A stretch of 64,000 bases of DNA from NCBI RefSeq assembly GCF_024158035.1, contig NZ_JAMZEK010000002.1, forward strand, positions 310,001-374,000, read 5' to 3'. The notes beneath the pieces were generated by a model. It was not told where the DNA came from. It was given only the letters and a program-made list of their open reading frames with translations, and did no database searches. Position 1 is the first letter of the stretch. The number at the start of each line of letters is the position of its first letter. Both the position numbers and the translations under genes were made by a program. This stretch comes from Dyella lutea (GTDB lineage Bacteria; Pseudomonadota; Gammaproteobacteria; Xanthomonadales; Rhodanobacteraceae). Positions 42,051 to 50,878 of the stretch are shown in pieces.

Positions 42051-43039
42051 ATGCGTTGTCCACCCTCTACGACTTTTCCGGCGCTGCGGCGGATGCGCAT
42101 GCGCCTTCCATGAATCAGGCCTGGGGACTCAAGCAGATGGTTTCGTCGATCACCGACACCGGCATCGTCACCCCCGACCATGGCGTCGGGACGCAGGCGG
42201 CCAATCTCGATCGGCGCATCTCCGGCCACCGCTGCCGCACCATCGCCGTGTGCGGCGGCAAGGGCGGCGTGGGCAAGACCACGGTGGCGGTGAACCTGGG
42301 CATGACCCTGGCGATGATGGGGCGCGACACGATGCTGCTGGATGCCGACGTGGGCCTGGCCAACGTCGACGTGCTGCTCGGCCTGGCGCCCTCGCGCCAC
42401 CTCGGCCACATGCTCGACGGCCAGTGCAGCCTGCAGGACCTGGTGATGGAGGCGCCGCACGGGCTGAAGGTGATTCCCGCCGGTTCCGGCGCGCGCCGGC
42501 TGGCACAGATGGGCTCGGGCGAGCAGGCGGCGGTGATCCGCGCCTTCGACGAGCTGCCGCAGGCACCGGATTTCCTGCTGGTGGATACCGCCGCCGGCAT
42601 CTCCGATTCGGTGTCGATGTTCGCCGCCGCGGCCGACGACGTGCTGCTGGTGGTGTGCGACGAGCCGGCCTCGATCACCGATGCCTACGCGATGGCCAAG
42701 GTGCTCAGCCGGGATTTCGGCGTGAAGCGGCTGCACATGGTGGCCAACATGGTGCGCAACCTGGGCGAGGCCCGGGCCCTGCACCAGAAGCTGGCCCGGG
42801 TGACCGACCGCTTCCTCGACGTGATGCTGGATTTCATGGGTTGGGTGCCGCAGGACGAGCGTCTGCGCCAGGCCATCCGCCGCCAGAACGCGGTGGTGGA
42901 CATGGCCCCGGGCAGTCGCTCGTCACAGGCATTCAAGCAATTGGCAGGTGCGGCCGATACATGGGCAGAACCCGATCGTCGGGGGCTCGGCCGCATCGCT
43001 TTCTTCAGTGGTCAGGCTGCACCGGCGACGGGGTGGTGA
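42047..43039 (+). CDS. flhG: Flagellar number regulator FlhG (FleN)
   Basis: A 330-aa MinD-type ATPase that limits flagellar number and, in pseudomonads, antagonises FleQ. It has the deviant Walker A GGKGGVGKTT near residue 68, followed by LLDADVGLANVDVLLG. The ATG overlaps the flhF stop. This start gives an unusually long N-terminal extension; an internal ATG at 42110 (MNQAWGLKQM) is an alternative. Confidence 0.94.
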   Translation: MNALSTLYDFSGAAADAHAPSMNQAWGLKQMVSSITDTGIVTPDHGVGTQAANLDRRISGHRCRTIAVCGGKGGVGKTTVAVNLGMTLAMMGRDTMLLDADVGLANVDVLLGLAPSRHLGHMLDGQCSLQDLVMEAPHGLKVIPAGSGARRLAQMGSGEQAAVIRAFDELPQAPDFLLVDTAAGISDSVSMFAAAADDVLLVVCDEPASITDAYAMAKVLSRDFGVKRLHMVANMVRNLGEARALHQKLARVTDRFLDVMLDFMGWVPQDERLRQAIRRQNAVVDMAPGSRSSQAFKQLAGAADTWAEPDRRGLGRIAFFSGQAAPATGW

Positions 43040-43040
43040 G

Positions 43041-43775
43041 ATGAGCGTGGCAACGGAATATCTGCAACTTCAACGGCAAAGCGCCGACGAACTGGTGAAA
43101 ACGCATGCGCCGCTGGTCAGGCGCATCGCCTATCACCTGATGGGGCGACTACCCCCGAGCGTCGACGTGGGCGATCTCATCCAGGCAGGCATGATCGGCC
43201 TGCTGGAGGCGGCGCGTAACTACGCCACCGATCGCTCGGCCAGCTTCGAGACGTATGCGGGCATCCGCATCCGTGGCGCGATGCTCGACGAGTTGCGACG
43301 AACCGACTGGACCCCGCGCTCGGTCCACCGCAAGGCGCGGGAAGTCGCCGACGTGGTGCGCCAGGTCGAGATCGAGACCGGTGCGGACGCCGACGATGCG
43401 GAGGTCATGAAGCGATTGGGCATGACCGCCGACGAGTACCACCAGGTGTTGGCCGATGCCGCCAGCGCCCGGTTGCTGAGCCTCACGGCGCCGGACGACG
43501 GCGACGGAAGCCCGGCGATGGACGTGGCCGATGCCAGCGGTCTCGGTCCGGCGGAGGGACTGGAGCAGCAGGGCCTGCGCCAGGCGCTGATCGATGCGAT
43601 CACTACCCTGCCGGAACGCGAGCAACTGGTGATGTCGCTGTACTACGAGCAGGAACTCAACCTGAAAGAGATTGGCGCGGTGCTTGGCGTCACCGAGTCG
43701 CGGGTCTGCCAGATCCACGGCCAGGCCATCATCCGGTTGCGCGCGCGCATGACCGGGTGGCGGGACGACGACTGA
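43041..43775 (+). CDS. fliA: RNA polymerase sigma-28 factor FliA
   Basis: A 244-aa flagellar sigma factor for late genes. Region 2 has PLVRRIAYHLMGRLPPSVDVGDLIQAGMIGLLEA. Region 4 has LNLKEIGAVLGVTESRVCQIH. It probably reads the sites at 63155-63181, 63215-63241 and 13519-13546. Starts 2 nt after flhG. Confidence 0.97.
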   Translation: MSVATEYLQLQRQSADELVKTHAPLVRRIAYHLMGRLPPSVDVGDLIQAGMIGLLEAARNYATDRSASFETYAGIRIRGAMLDELRRTDWTPRSVHRKAREVADVVRQVEIETGADADDAEVMKRLGMTADEYHQVLADAASARLLSLTAPDDGDGSPAMDVADASGLGPAEGLEQQGLRQALIDAITTLPEREQLVMSLYYEQELNLKEIGAVLGVTESRVCQIHGQAIIRLRARMTGWRDDD

Positions 43776-43835
43776 GCAGCGCACGGAAACACTAGGGCTG
43801 GCGCACGACCGCGAGGCGTGCAAGTGGAGACGGGC

Positions 43836-44243
43836 TTGAACAAGAACATGAAAATCCTGGTGGTGGACGACTTTTCCACCATGCGGCGCATCGTGAGGAA
43901 CCTCCTCGTGGAACTCGGCTTCGCCGGCAACCTCATCCAGGAAGCCGACGACGGCGAAGCGGCCATCGCGATGCTCAAGGCCCAGCCATTCGACATGGTG
44001 GTGACCGACTGGAACATGCCGAACATGACCGGCATCGACCTGCTGCGAGCGATCCGCGCCGAACCGGCGCTCAAGACCATGCCGGTGCTGATGGTCACGG
44101 CGGAGAACAACCGCGACCAGATCATCGCCGCTGCGCAGGCCGGCGTGAACGGCTACATCGTCAAGCCGTTCACCGCCGCCACGCTGGAGGAAAAACTCAC
44201 CAAGATCTTCGAGCGGCTGGCTGCCGCGGGAGCCGCCGCATGA
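43836..44243 (+). CDS. cheY: Chemotaxis response regulator CheY
   Basis: A 135-aa single receiver domain. It has acidic pair DD in [14 protein letters not shown], phosphoacceptor Asp in [12 protein letters not shown], the Thr in [10 protein letters not shown] and Lys in YIVKPFTA. The TTG at 43836 (NKNMKILVV) is chosen because GGAGA is at the right spacing; ATG 43848 is the alternative. Phospho-CheY binds FliM. Confidence 0.94.
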   Translation: MNKNMKILVVDDFSTMRRIVRNLLVELGFAGNLIQEADDGEAAIAMLKAQPFDMVVTDWNMPNMTGIDLLRAIRAEPALKTMPVLMVTAENNRDQIIAAAQAGVNGYIVKPFTAATLEEKLTKIFERLAAAGAAA

Positions 44244-44884
44244 GCGCCCAACTCTCCCTGACCCGCGAGACCCTGCCGGACGAGCTGCACCAGTTGCTGA
44301 CCAGTCCGGACGGCCCGGCCTTCGAACACGCGCTCGACTCCCTCGTGCGCCAGCGCGAGCAGAAACTGTTCCGCGCGCTGGGCGTGCTCGCCCGCGACCT
44401 GCACGACGCGGTCAGCCGCCTCGGCGGCGACCTGGTGCAGGACGGCTATCCGGACAACGTCACCGACGCGCGCAAGCACCTGCAGGACGTGCTGGAGATG
44501 AGCTCGCAGGCGGCCCACCGCACCATCGACTTCGCCGAGCGCATGCGTCCGGAAGCCGAGTCGCTGGCCAACGACGCCAAGGTCATGCTTGACGCCTCCG
44601 GCGAGATCTCGCCGGCGCCGGTGAAGGCACTGGCGCAGCAGGCCACCGAGTTTGCCGAGCACTGCACCGCCGGTCTCAACGACATGGTGCTGGCGCAGTC
44701 CTGGCAGGATCTTTCCGGCCAGCGCATCAAGAAAGTGGTCGGATTCATCAGCTCGGTGGAGTCGGCCATGATCGAACTGGTGCGGCTCACCGGCGCGCTG
44801 TCCGGTCGCGAAACCGAAGAAGCGGTCGAGAAGATCAACAGCCAGGACGAGGCCGACCGCCTGCTCAGCGAATTCGGTTTCTGA
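44240..44884 (+). CDS. cheZ: Protein phosphatase CheZ
   Basis: A 214-aa mostly helical protein that dephosphorylates CheY. The catalytic Gln lies in [17 protein letters not shown]. The C-terminal CheY-binding helix ends [18 protein letters not shown] overlap with cheY. Confidence 0.95.
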   Translation: MSAQLSLTRETLPDELHQLLTSPDGPAFEHALDSLVRQREQKLFRALGVLARDLHDAVSRLGGDLVQDGYPDNVTDARKHLQDVLEMSSQAAHRTIDFAERMRPEAESLANDAKVMLDASGEISPAPVKALAQQATEFAEHCTAGLNDMVLAQSWQDLSGQRIKKVVGFISSVESAMIELVRLTGALSGRETEEAVEKINSQDEADRLLSEFGF

Positions 44885-44978
44885 GGCGCGCATGATGCCG
44901 ATGCCGCCCCTGCCGCGACGTCCGACCGCCGCCACGGCGGGGGGCGAAGCGATGCGCCCGTCGGGGAGGGAGATCTAG

Positions 44979-46973
44979 ATGGATCCCTCTTTCGATGCCG
45001 AATTGCGCGACGACTTCCTGGTCGAAGCCGGCGAGCTGGTCGAGCGTCTCGGCGAGCAGCTGGTGGACCTGGAGTCGACGCCGCAGGATGCCGAGCTGCT
45101 CAACGCGGTGTTCCGCGCGTTCCACACCGTCAAGGGCGGCGCCGGCTTCCTCAGCGTCGAGCCGATGGTGCAGCTGTGCCACCACGCCGAGGATCTGCTC
45201 AACGCCGCCCGCAATGGCGCGCTGCTGATCGATCCGCCGCGGATGGACGCGCTGCTCGAGGCGCTGGACCTGCTGCAGGCGATGATGGCCGCGCTGGCCG
45301 CGGGCCAATCGATGGACATGCCGCCGGCCGACCTGCTGGCGCGTCTGACGCCCGGCACCGCGAAGCCCGCTCCGGCGCCCACGCCCAAGCCGGTGGCGCC
45401 GTCGCCGCAGGCGGGCGACGGCACCATCGACGACAGCGAGTTCGAGGCTCTGCTCGATTCGCTTTATGGCACTGCCGCGCCCGGCGCGGTGACGCCCGAA
45501 CCGGTCGCTGCCGCGCCGTCCGGCAGCATCGGCGATGACGAGTTCGAAGCCCTGCTGGACCAGTTGCACGGTGGCGCCGTCCCGGGGGGGCAACCGCCCG
45601 CCGCTGCCGCGGCCCCGGCGACCACCTCCGGCGCGATCAACGACGACGAGTTCGAGGCGCTGCTCGATTCGATTCATGGCACCGGTGCTCCCGGCCAGGT
45701 TGCGGCGGCATCTGCACCGGCCGCTGCGCCCCCGCCGGCGCCGACTCCCGCACCGGCGGCGCCCGCCGCTGCACCGGCCCGCGCCGCGGCGCCGGCGGCC
45801 GAGACCACGGTGCGCGTGGACACCCACCGGCTCGATGCCCTGGTCAACCAGGCCGGCGAGCTGCTGCTGCTGCGCAACCGCCTGCTCACGCTGGCCTCGC
45901 GCAACGGCGACAACACCCTGTCGTCCACCGTGGACGAACTCAACCGCGTCGCCGACGACCTGCAGAACGCCGTGCTCGGCATGCGCATGCAGCCGGTCGG
46001 CCGGCTGTTCCAGCGTTTCCCGCGCATCGTCCGCGACCTGGCCCGCCAGCTCGGCAAGGACGTGGACCTGGTCACCGAAGGCGAGGGCACCGACCTGGAC
46101 CGCAGCCTGGTCGAGGCGCTGGCCGACCCGATGGTGCACCTGATCCGCAACGCGCTCGACCACGGCCTGGAAGGGCCGGAAGACCGCGAGCGCGCCGGCA
46201 AGCCGCGGCGCGGTACCGTCCGGCTGGGCGCCGCCCAGCGCGGCGAGCGCATCGTCATCTCGGTGAGCGACGACGGCCGCGGCATGAACCCCGACGTGCT
46301 CAGGCGCAAGGCGGTGGAGAAGGGCGTCATCGAGGAGGCCCAGGCCGCGCGCCTGACCGAGAACGAGTGCTACGAGCTGATCTTCCGCGCCGGCTTCAGC
46401 ACGGCGGCGACGGTGTCGGACATCTCTGGCCGCGGCGTCGGCATGGACGTGGTCAAGACCCGCATCACCGAGCTGGGCGGCACCCTCCAGGTGACCTCCA
46501 AGCTGGGTCGTGGCAGCACGCTGGAACTGGCGGTGCCGCTGACCCTGGCGATCCTGCGCGTGCTGATGGTGCGCGTGGGCGATCGCCTGCTGGCCCTGCC
46601 GCTGAGCAACGTCGACGAAGTGTTCGAACTGCGCCCGGGGCAGGACAGCCTGCTCGACGGCCGCATGGTCGCCTCGCATCGCGGGCGTGCGCTGGTGCTG
46701 GGCGATCTGTCCGGCTGGGCCGGCGTCAGCGGCGCGTCTGGGCGGCACGTGGTGGTGCTGCACATCGGCCACCTGCGCCTGGGCTGCCTGGTGCACGAGG
46801 TGCTCGGCCGCGAGGACGTGATGGTCAAGCCGCTCGGCCACCTGTTCGAGGGCGTCGCCGGCGTGGCCGGCGCCACCGTCACCGGCGACGGCCGGCTGGC
46901 GCTGGTACTCGACCTGGCCGGGCTGGCCGACGACAGCGGCGAACTGTTGCCTTCGATGAGGATGACCGCCTGA
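44979..46973 (+). CDS. cheA: Chemotaxis histidine kinase CheA
   Basis: A 664-aa kinase. The HPt domain has the phosphorylated His49 in RAFHTVKGGAGF. A Pro/Ala-rich linker carries three copies of a (D)DEFEALLD-type motif (near residues 149, 183 and 219) instead of an obvious P2 domain. The dimerisation domain, ATPase (LIRNALDHGLE, DDGRGMN) and C-terminal CheW-like domain follow. GGGAGGGA lies before the ATG. motC starts at its stop (TGATG). No cheB follows, unlike in Pseudomonas. Confidence 0.96.
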   Translation: MDPSFDAELRDDFLVEAGELVERLGEQLVDLESTPQDAELLNAVFRAFHTVKGGAGFLSVEPMVQLCHHAEDLLNAARNGALLIDPPRMDALLEALDLLQAMMAALAAGQSMDMPPADLLARLTPGTAKPAPAPTPKPVAPSPQAGDGTIDDSEFEALLDSLYGTAAPGAVTPEPVAAAPSGSIGDDEFEALLDQLHGGAVPGGQPPAAAAAPATTSGAINDDEFEALLDSIHGTGAPGQVAAASAPAAAPPPAPTPAPAAPAAAPARAAAPAAETTVRVDTHRLDALVNQAGELLLLRNRLLTLASRNGDNTLSSTVDELNRVADDLQNAVLGMRMQPVGRLFQRFPRIVRDLARQLGKDVDLVTEGEGTDLDRSLVEALADPMVHLIRNALDHGLEGPEDRERAGKPRRGTVRLGAAQRGERIVISVSDDGRGMNPDVLRRKAVEKGVIEEAQAARLTENECYELIFRAGFSTAATVSDISGRGVGMDVVKTRITELGGTLQVTSKLGRGSTLELAVPLTLAILRVLMVRVGDRLLALPLSNVDEVFELRPGQDSLLDGRMVASHRGRALVLGDLSGWAGVSGASGRHVVVLHIGHLRLGCLVHEVLGREDVMVKPLGHLFEGVAGVAGATVTGDGRLALVLDLAGLADDSGELLPSMRMTA

Positions 46974-47713
46974 TGGATCTGGTCAGCATCATCGGTACGA
47001 TCCTGGCCTTCGTGGTCGTGGCCGTCGGCACGGTGCTCAAGGGGTCCACCCTGGAGTCGCTGTGGAATCCGGCGGCCTTCCTGATCGTATTCGCCGGCAC
47101 CTTTGCCGCGCTGATGGTGCAGACCCCGGGCAAGGTGCTCAAGCGTGCCGCGGCGCTGCTGCCGATGGTGTACCGGCCACCGGTGCATTTTCCGCAGGAC
47201 CTGATCAGCCAGATCATCGGCTGGAGCGAGATCTCCCGCCGCCAGGGCCTGCTCGGGCTGGAGCCGCAGCTGGGCAGCCTCGAGGACGGCTTCGCCCGCA
47301 AGGGCCTGCAACTGCTCATCGACGGCGGCGAACCGGAAGCCATCCGCAGCGTGCTGGAAGTGGAGCTGGGTACGCGCGAACAGAGCGACATCGACGCGGC
47401 CAAGGTGTTCGAGAACGCCGGCACCTACTCGCCAACCATGGGCATCATCGGCGCCGTGATGGGCCTGATGGCGGTGATGCAGAACCTGGCCGACCCCAGC
47501 AAGCTCGGCCACGGCATCGCCGCGGCCTTCGTCGCCACCATCTACGGCATCGGCCTGGCCAACCTGCTGATGCTGCCGATCGCCTCGCGGCTGAAGGGCA
47601 CCATCCACAAGCAGAGCGAGATGCGCGAGATCCTCATCGAGGGGCTGGTATCGATCGCCCAGGGCGACAACCCGCGGCAGATCGAGAGCAAGCTGCAGGG
47701 CTACCTGCCATGA
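46973..47713 (+). CDS. motC: Flagellar stator protein MotC (MotA family)
   Basis: A 246-aa MotA/TolQ-type protein with four helices that forms the ion channel with MotD. The ends of helices 3 and 4 carry NAGTYSPTMGIIGAVMGLM and the Pro-containing IGLANLLMLPIA. Coupled to cheA and motD. Confidence 0.95.
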   Translation: MDLVSIIGTILAFVVVAVGTVLKGSTLESLWNPAAFLIVFAGTFAALMVQTPGKVLKRAAALLPMVYRPPVHFPQDLISQIIGWSEISRRQGLLGLEPQLGSLEDGFARKGLQLLIDGGEPEAIRSVLEVELGTREQSDIDAAKVFENAGTYSPTMGIIGAVMGLMAVMQNLADPSKLGHGIAAAFVATIYGIGLANLLMLPIASRLKGTIHKQSEMREILIEGLVSIAQGDNPRQIESKLQGYLP

Positions 47714-48711
47714 GGCGCAAACGCCACGAAGAGCACGTGAACCACGAGCGCTGGGCGATCCCCTACGGCGACCTGATCACCCTGCTGCTGGCATTCTTCG
47801 TGGTGATGTACGCGATGTCCGCGGTGAACGAGGGCAAGTATCGCGTGCTGTCGCAGTCGATGATGGAGGCCTTCCACGGCTCCAGTCGCGTGATCGCCCC
47901 CAGCAACCTGGCGCCCGAGGCGCCGGCCACCGTGGCGCCCGCCGTGGATCCGCAGGCCAGCGGCCACGGTTCGGCGCTCACCCCGATCCCGTTGCCCGGC
48001 TCGGCCGCCCAGCCGGCGCATTCGGACGAGCAGAAGAATCTCTCCGCCATCCAGCACAGCGTGGAAGACGCGCTCAAGCCGCTGATCGAGAAGAACCTGG
48101 TGGCCCTGCGTCGCGCACCGAACTGGCTGGAAATCGAGATCCGCACCGACATCCTGTTCCCCAGTGGCGTGGCCCGCATCGCGCCGCAGGCGCAGGGCGT
48201 GCTGGACAACCTGGGCGGCATCCTTGCGCCGTTTCCCAATCCGCTGCGTATCGAGGGCTACACCGACAACAAGCCGATCAGCACGCCGCAGTTTCCCTCC
48301 AACTGGGAGCTTTCCGCGGCCCGTGCAGCCAGCGTGGCACGGCTGTTCGCCGACCGTGGCGTGGCGCTCGACCGGCTCGGCATCATGGGCTGGGGCGAGG
48401 TGCGCCCGATCGCCGACAACAGCACCGAGGAAGGTCGCAACCGCAACCGCCGCGTGCTGGTGGTGGTGCTGAGCGATCGCGACGGTCCCAGTCGTTTCAC
48501 CGACGACGCCAAGGGCCAGTCAGCCGAGGCGACGCCTGCGCCGACGGCGGTCGCCGCTCCCGGTGGTGCCGTCGCCTCCGCCCAGGCAGCAGCCTTGCCG
48601 CCGGCCACCGGGCCGGCGACCGTCGAACCTGCGATTACCGTGCATGGCGACGGCACCGCTACGACTGCTGTGGTGGCCGGCCATCCGCCCAACCGTGAGT
48701 CCCCCCGATGA
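47710..48711 (+). CDS. motD: Flagellar stator protein MotD (MotB family)
   Basis: A 333-aa protein with a short basic N-terminus and one helix carrying the ion-binding Asp in IPYGDLITLLLAFFVVMYAM. The OmpA-like peptidoglycan-binding domain (IEGYTDNKPI to NRNRRVLVVVL) anchors the stator to the wall. An Ala/Pro-rich tail of about 70 residues ends the protein. ATGA overlaps both sides. Confidence 0.95.
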   Translation: MRRKRHEEHVNHERWAIPYGDLITLLLAFFVVMYAMSAVNEGKYRVLSQSMMEAFHGSSRVIAPSNLAPEAPATVAPAVDPQASGHGSALTPIPLPGSAAQPAHSDEQKNLSAIQHSVEDALKPLIEKNLVALRRAPNWLEIEIRTDILFPSGVARIAPQAQGVLDNLGGILAPFPNPLRIEGYTDNKPISTPQFPSNWELSAARAASVARLFADRGVALDRLGIMGWGEVRPIADNSTEEGRNRNRRVLVVVLSDRDGPSRFTDDAKGQSAEATPAPTAVAAPGGAVASAQAAALPPATGPATVEPAITVHGDGTATTAVVAGHPPNRESPR

Positions 48712-49190
48712 ATACCGCATCGCTCCGCACCCGTACGCCGCCGGTCGAGGCCACCGCACGCTCCTGGCTGGTCTTCGCGCTGGCCGGCCAGCACTATGCC
48801 GCGCCGCTGGCGCAGGTGGGAGAGGTGCTGCGCGATGGCGAACTCACCCCCGTGCCCGGCGCTGCGCCGGACCTGCTCGGCATCCGCCATTTGCGCGGCC
48901 AGATCGTGCCGGTGATGGATGGCCGTCGTCGACTCGATCTGCCCCAGCAGCCGGCGGCCGACCCATCGCGCGTGCGCGTGGTGATGCTGCAGGTGGCCGG
49001 GCAGACGGTCGGCCTCCGGGTGGACGCCATCGGTGAATTGATCCACCCCGCGGCCGAGGCCATCGAGCCGCCACCGGCCGGCCGCACCTCGCGTGCCGAC
49101 GAGCCCGTCAGCGGCGTGGTGTCTGCCGCGCAGGGGTTCGTGGCGCTGCTGGATGTCGGGCGGCTGTGCCGCTTGCCCACGGCGGGCTGA
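48708..49190 (+). CDS. cheW: CheW-domain chemotaxis adaptor
   Basis: A 160-aa CheW-like protein that would link receptors to CheA. It has FALAGQHYAAPLAQVGEVL and LRGQIVPVMDGRRRLDL. ATGA overlap with motD. It ends the cluster; no second cheW or parA-like gene follows. Confidence 0.9.
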   Translation: MNTASLRTRTPPVEATARSWLVFALAGQHYAAPLAQVGEVLRDGELTPVPGAAPDLLGIRHLRGQIVPVMDGRRRLDLPQQPAADPSRVRVVMLQVAGQTVGLRVDAIGELIHPAAEAIEPPPAGRTSRADEPVSGVVSAAQGFVALLDVGRLCRLPTAG

Positions 49191-49582
49191 GACCGGCCGG
49201 CTCCCTGGTTTTCATGGCGGCGATGTTGTACGAGACGACGGCAACCGAGGCATGCTCCACTCCCGGCACCGCATGATGGACCCAGCCGAGCACTGCCATG
49301 GCGCCTGATCCAGCGGCGGCGAGCAGGCAGAGGGCGGCTTTGAGGTAACGCGTAACCTCCATGACCCGCACCGCTGCATTAGCGTGAAGCGACGGCGGAT
49401 GAGTGGGGAGCGCTCGGGCGCGTCGTACGGGCTCGGCCATCGCAGCGGGGCAGCATTCCGGCAGCCATCCCATGCGCCCTGGCATACCGCGCTCGGCGGT
49501 TTGCTCGGCGAATCCGCAACGGAAGAACATCGCGGGAGGGGCGCGGAGCCGGTCAACGGCGTTTCTCCGCGCCCCGTGCCGC
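49191..49582. other. Intergenic region after cheW
   Basis: No convincing gene. A minus-strand ORF from 49362 (MEVTRYLKAALCLLAAAGSG onward) has one hydrophobic helix, but it lacks a ribosome-binding site and runs antisense into cheW. It may be the remnant of a small membrane-protein gene. Confidence 0.4.
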
Positions 49583-50236
49583 TTACTGGTACGTCGGATG
49601 CTGGTGCACGGTGATCGGCGCTTTCCTGGTGGGTGAACGCATGGGTGGGATGAGATAGCTGGCGCCTGCTTCAGCCACGCCGGCGCGCGCGTTCTGCGGC
49701 GGTCGTAGTCGCTGCGCTTCGATAGCGTCGATGAGGTCGCGCAGCGTGCCGGCGTCGCGATAGATGGCGTCGCCCATCACCGCCAGTGTGGCATCGGCGA
49801 ATTCCGCCTGCTGGCTGCAGTTCACCGCGTCGCCATGGGCGCGCAGGCTGTCGAGCAGGGCGTGAATCGCGTCGATCTGGTCCAGCGTGATACCGGACAT
49901 GTAGCGCGTGGCCGCGTCGTCCATGGTCGGTTCGGCGGCGTCGGAAGTCGCGGCCTCCGGTGCTGGAGGGGCTGCTTCGGCGCAGTCGCGGCCCTCCGCT
50001 GCCATGGCGTAGCTGTCCAGTATCTGCCCGATCCGCGCTTCCAGCCATGCAAGGCTGCGCGCCATCTCGGCCAGGCGCATGCCCGTGGTGTCGTCCGGCA
50101 GCGCATCCGCCCCGTGCGTTCGCGCCACGCGGGCCAGCAGTGCCACATCCAAACGCAGCTTCACCAGCCGCCGCAGACTGTCCCTGGACAATGCCTCGTC
50201 CGTCGCTTGCGAATCGTTCGTATCGATCGTCGACAT
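49583..50236 (-). CDS. Hypothetical protein with a structured leader
   Basis: A 217-aa acidic, soluble protein (start MSTIDTNDSQATDEALSRDSL) with two helix-rich segments (about residues 18-75 and 105-175) separated by an Ala/Glu-rich linker. It has no signal peptide or recognised domain. GAGGAG is well placed. The transcript would begin about 230 nt upstream and pass a terminator hairpin and a closed stem, so expression may be conditional. Not recognised. Confidence 0.75.
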   Translation of the reverse strand: MSTIDTNDSQATDEALSRDSLRRLVKLRLDVALLARVARTHGADALPDDTTGMRLAEMARSLAWLEARIGQILDSYAMAAEGRDCAEAAPPAPEAATSDAAEPTMDDAATRYMSGITLDQIDAIHALLDSLRAHGDAVNCSQQAEFADATLAVMGDAIYRDAGTLRDLIDAIEAQRLRPPQNARAGVAEAGASYLIPPMRSPTRKAPITVHQHPTYQ

Positions 50237-50287
50237 GCTCGTCTCCTCATTCCATGAAGTACCCGCACGCCGGGACGGCGACGGGAA

Positions 50288-50432
50288 GTCGGGAGGTTAG
50301 AAACCGCTAACAGTCGGCGGGCGTATTCCCCTTGCGGGTGTTGTATTAGCCGCCCTCCCGACGCAAGCGTCACGTCGGTCTGCGCCCGCAACTTCGCGGG
50401 CACAAAAAACCCACCGGTTTGACGGAGGTGGG
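50288..50432 (-). ncRNA. Candidate structured leader RNA with internal terminator
   Basis: Reading the minus strand: a terminator hairpin CCCACC/GGTGGG with TTTTTT (50432-50404), then the stem GCCCGC/GCGGGC (50401-50384). An outer perfect 9-bp stem GTCGGGAGG/CCTCCCGAC (50362-50354 with 50296-50288) follows, enclosing GTTAG/CTAAC and GC-rich inner hairpins. It ends about 50 nt before the gene at 50236. It could be an attenuator/riboswitch or a separate small RNA. Confidence 0.5.
50404..50432 (-). terminator. Rho-independent terminator inside the leader
   Basis: The 6-bp stem CCCACC/GGTGGG with an 11-nt loop is followed on the minus strand by six Ts. Confidence 0.6.
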
Positions 50433-50470
50433 GACCGCTGTTAGAGGAGTTTCTACGCTCCTTGCGATCG

Positions 50471-50504
50471 AGTCTGCTACTGCCTTGGAGGGGAGTCAAG
50501 GCAG
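50471..50504 (-). promoter_or_regulatory. Promoter with overlapping palindrome upstream of the structured leader
   Basis: On the minus strand TTGACT (50499-50494), a 17-nt spacer, then CAGACT (50476-50471). A perfect inverted repeat CTGCCTTG/CAAGGCAG (50480-50487 and 50497-50504) overlaps the -35, as an operator would. Confidence 0.5.
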
Positions 50505-50878
50505 GCGTGCAGCCAGCGGCCGTGCGACGCGGTGGACATCGGGTCAAACCGATCCGGCGAGAATCTGACTAGCCGTTTGGACGTCCATCCTGCGTTGCGG
50601 CCGATCCCCGCACGCCGGTCAGTCCGATGAATGAATGAGGTCGCCGGGCGCGGTTCATACCCTGGTCCGGGCTGGCAGCATCGGCTCCACAAGACCGTTT
50701 ACGACCAAAGGAAGTCCCCATCTCGGGACGGAAATGCAGTCTGGCGTCCGTTGAAGCCGCATCGCATCGAACCGCTTCACGCGTTACCGGAGGACAACAT
50801 GATGATGGGCAGTGGCCCGAAAGCCTGGGGCAAAAGCGTCATGCGCCCGGGGTTGATCGGAAGTCTCTTACGGAATTG
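50505..50878. other. Intergenic region at the distal end of the integron
   Basis: No supported gene. The segment 50781-50886 begins GCGTTACCGGAG and ends TTGTTAGCG. It may be a decayed attC of about 100 bp behind the last cassette; the central stem is not recognisable. Confidence 0.4.

Noticed and set aside
49108..49530. 140-aa minus-strand ORF after cheW
   Set aside because: It runs antisense into cheW and has no ribosome-binding site. Only a short hydrophobic segment looks coding, so it is noted as a possible remnant.
50161..50547. 128-aa minus-strand ORF across the structured leader
   Set aside because: It overlaps the terminator, stems and start of the gene at 50236, has a basic low-complexity product and no ribosome-binding site.
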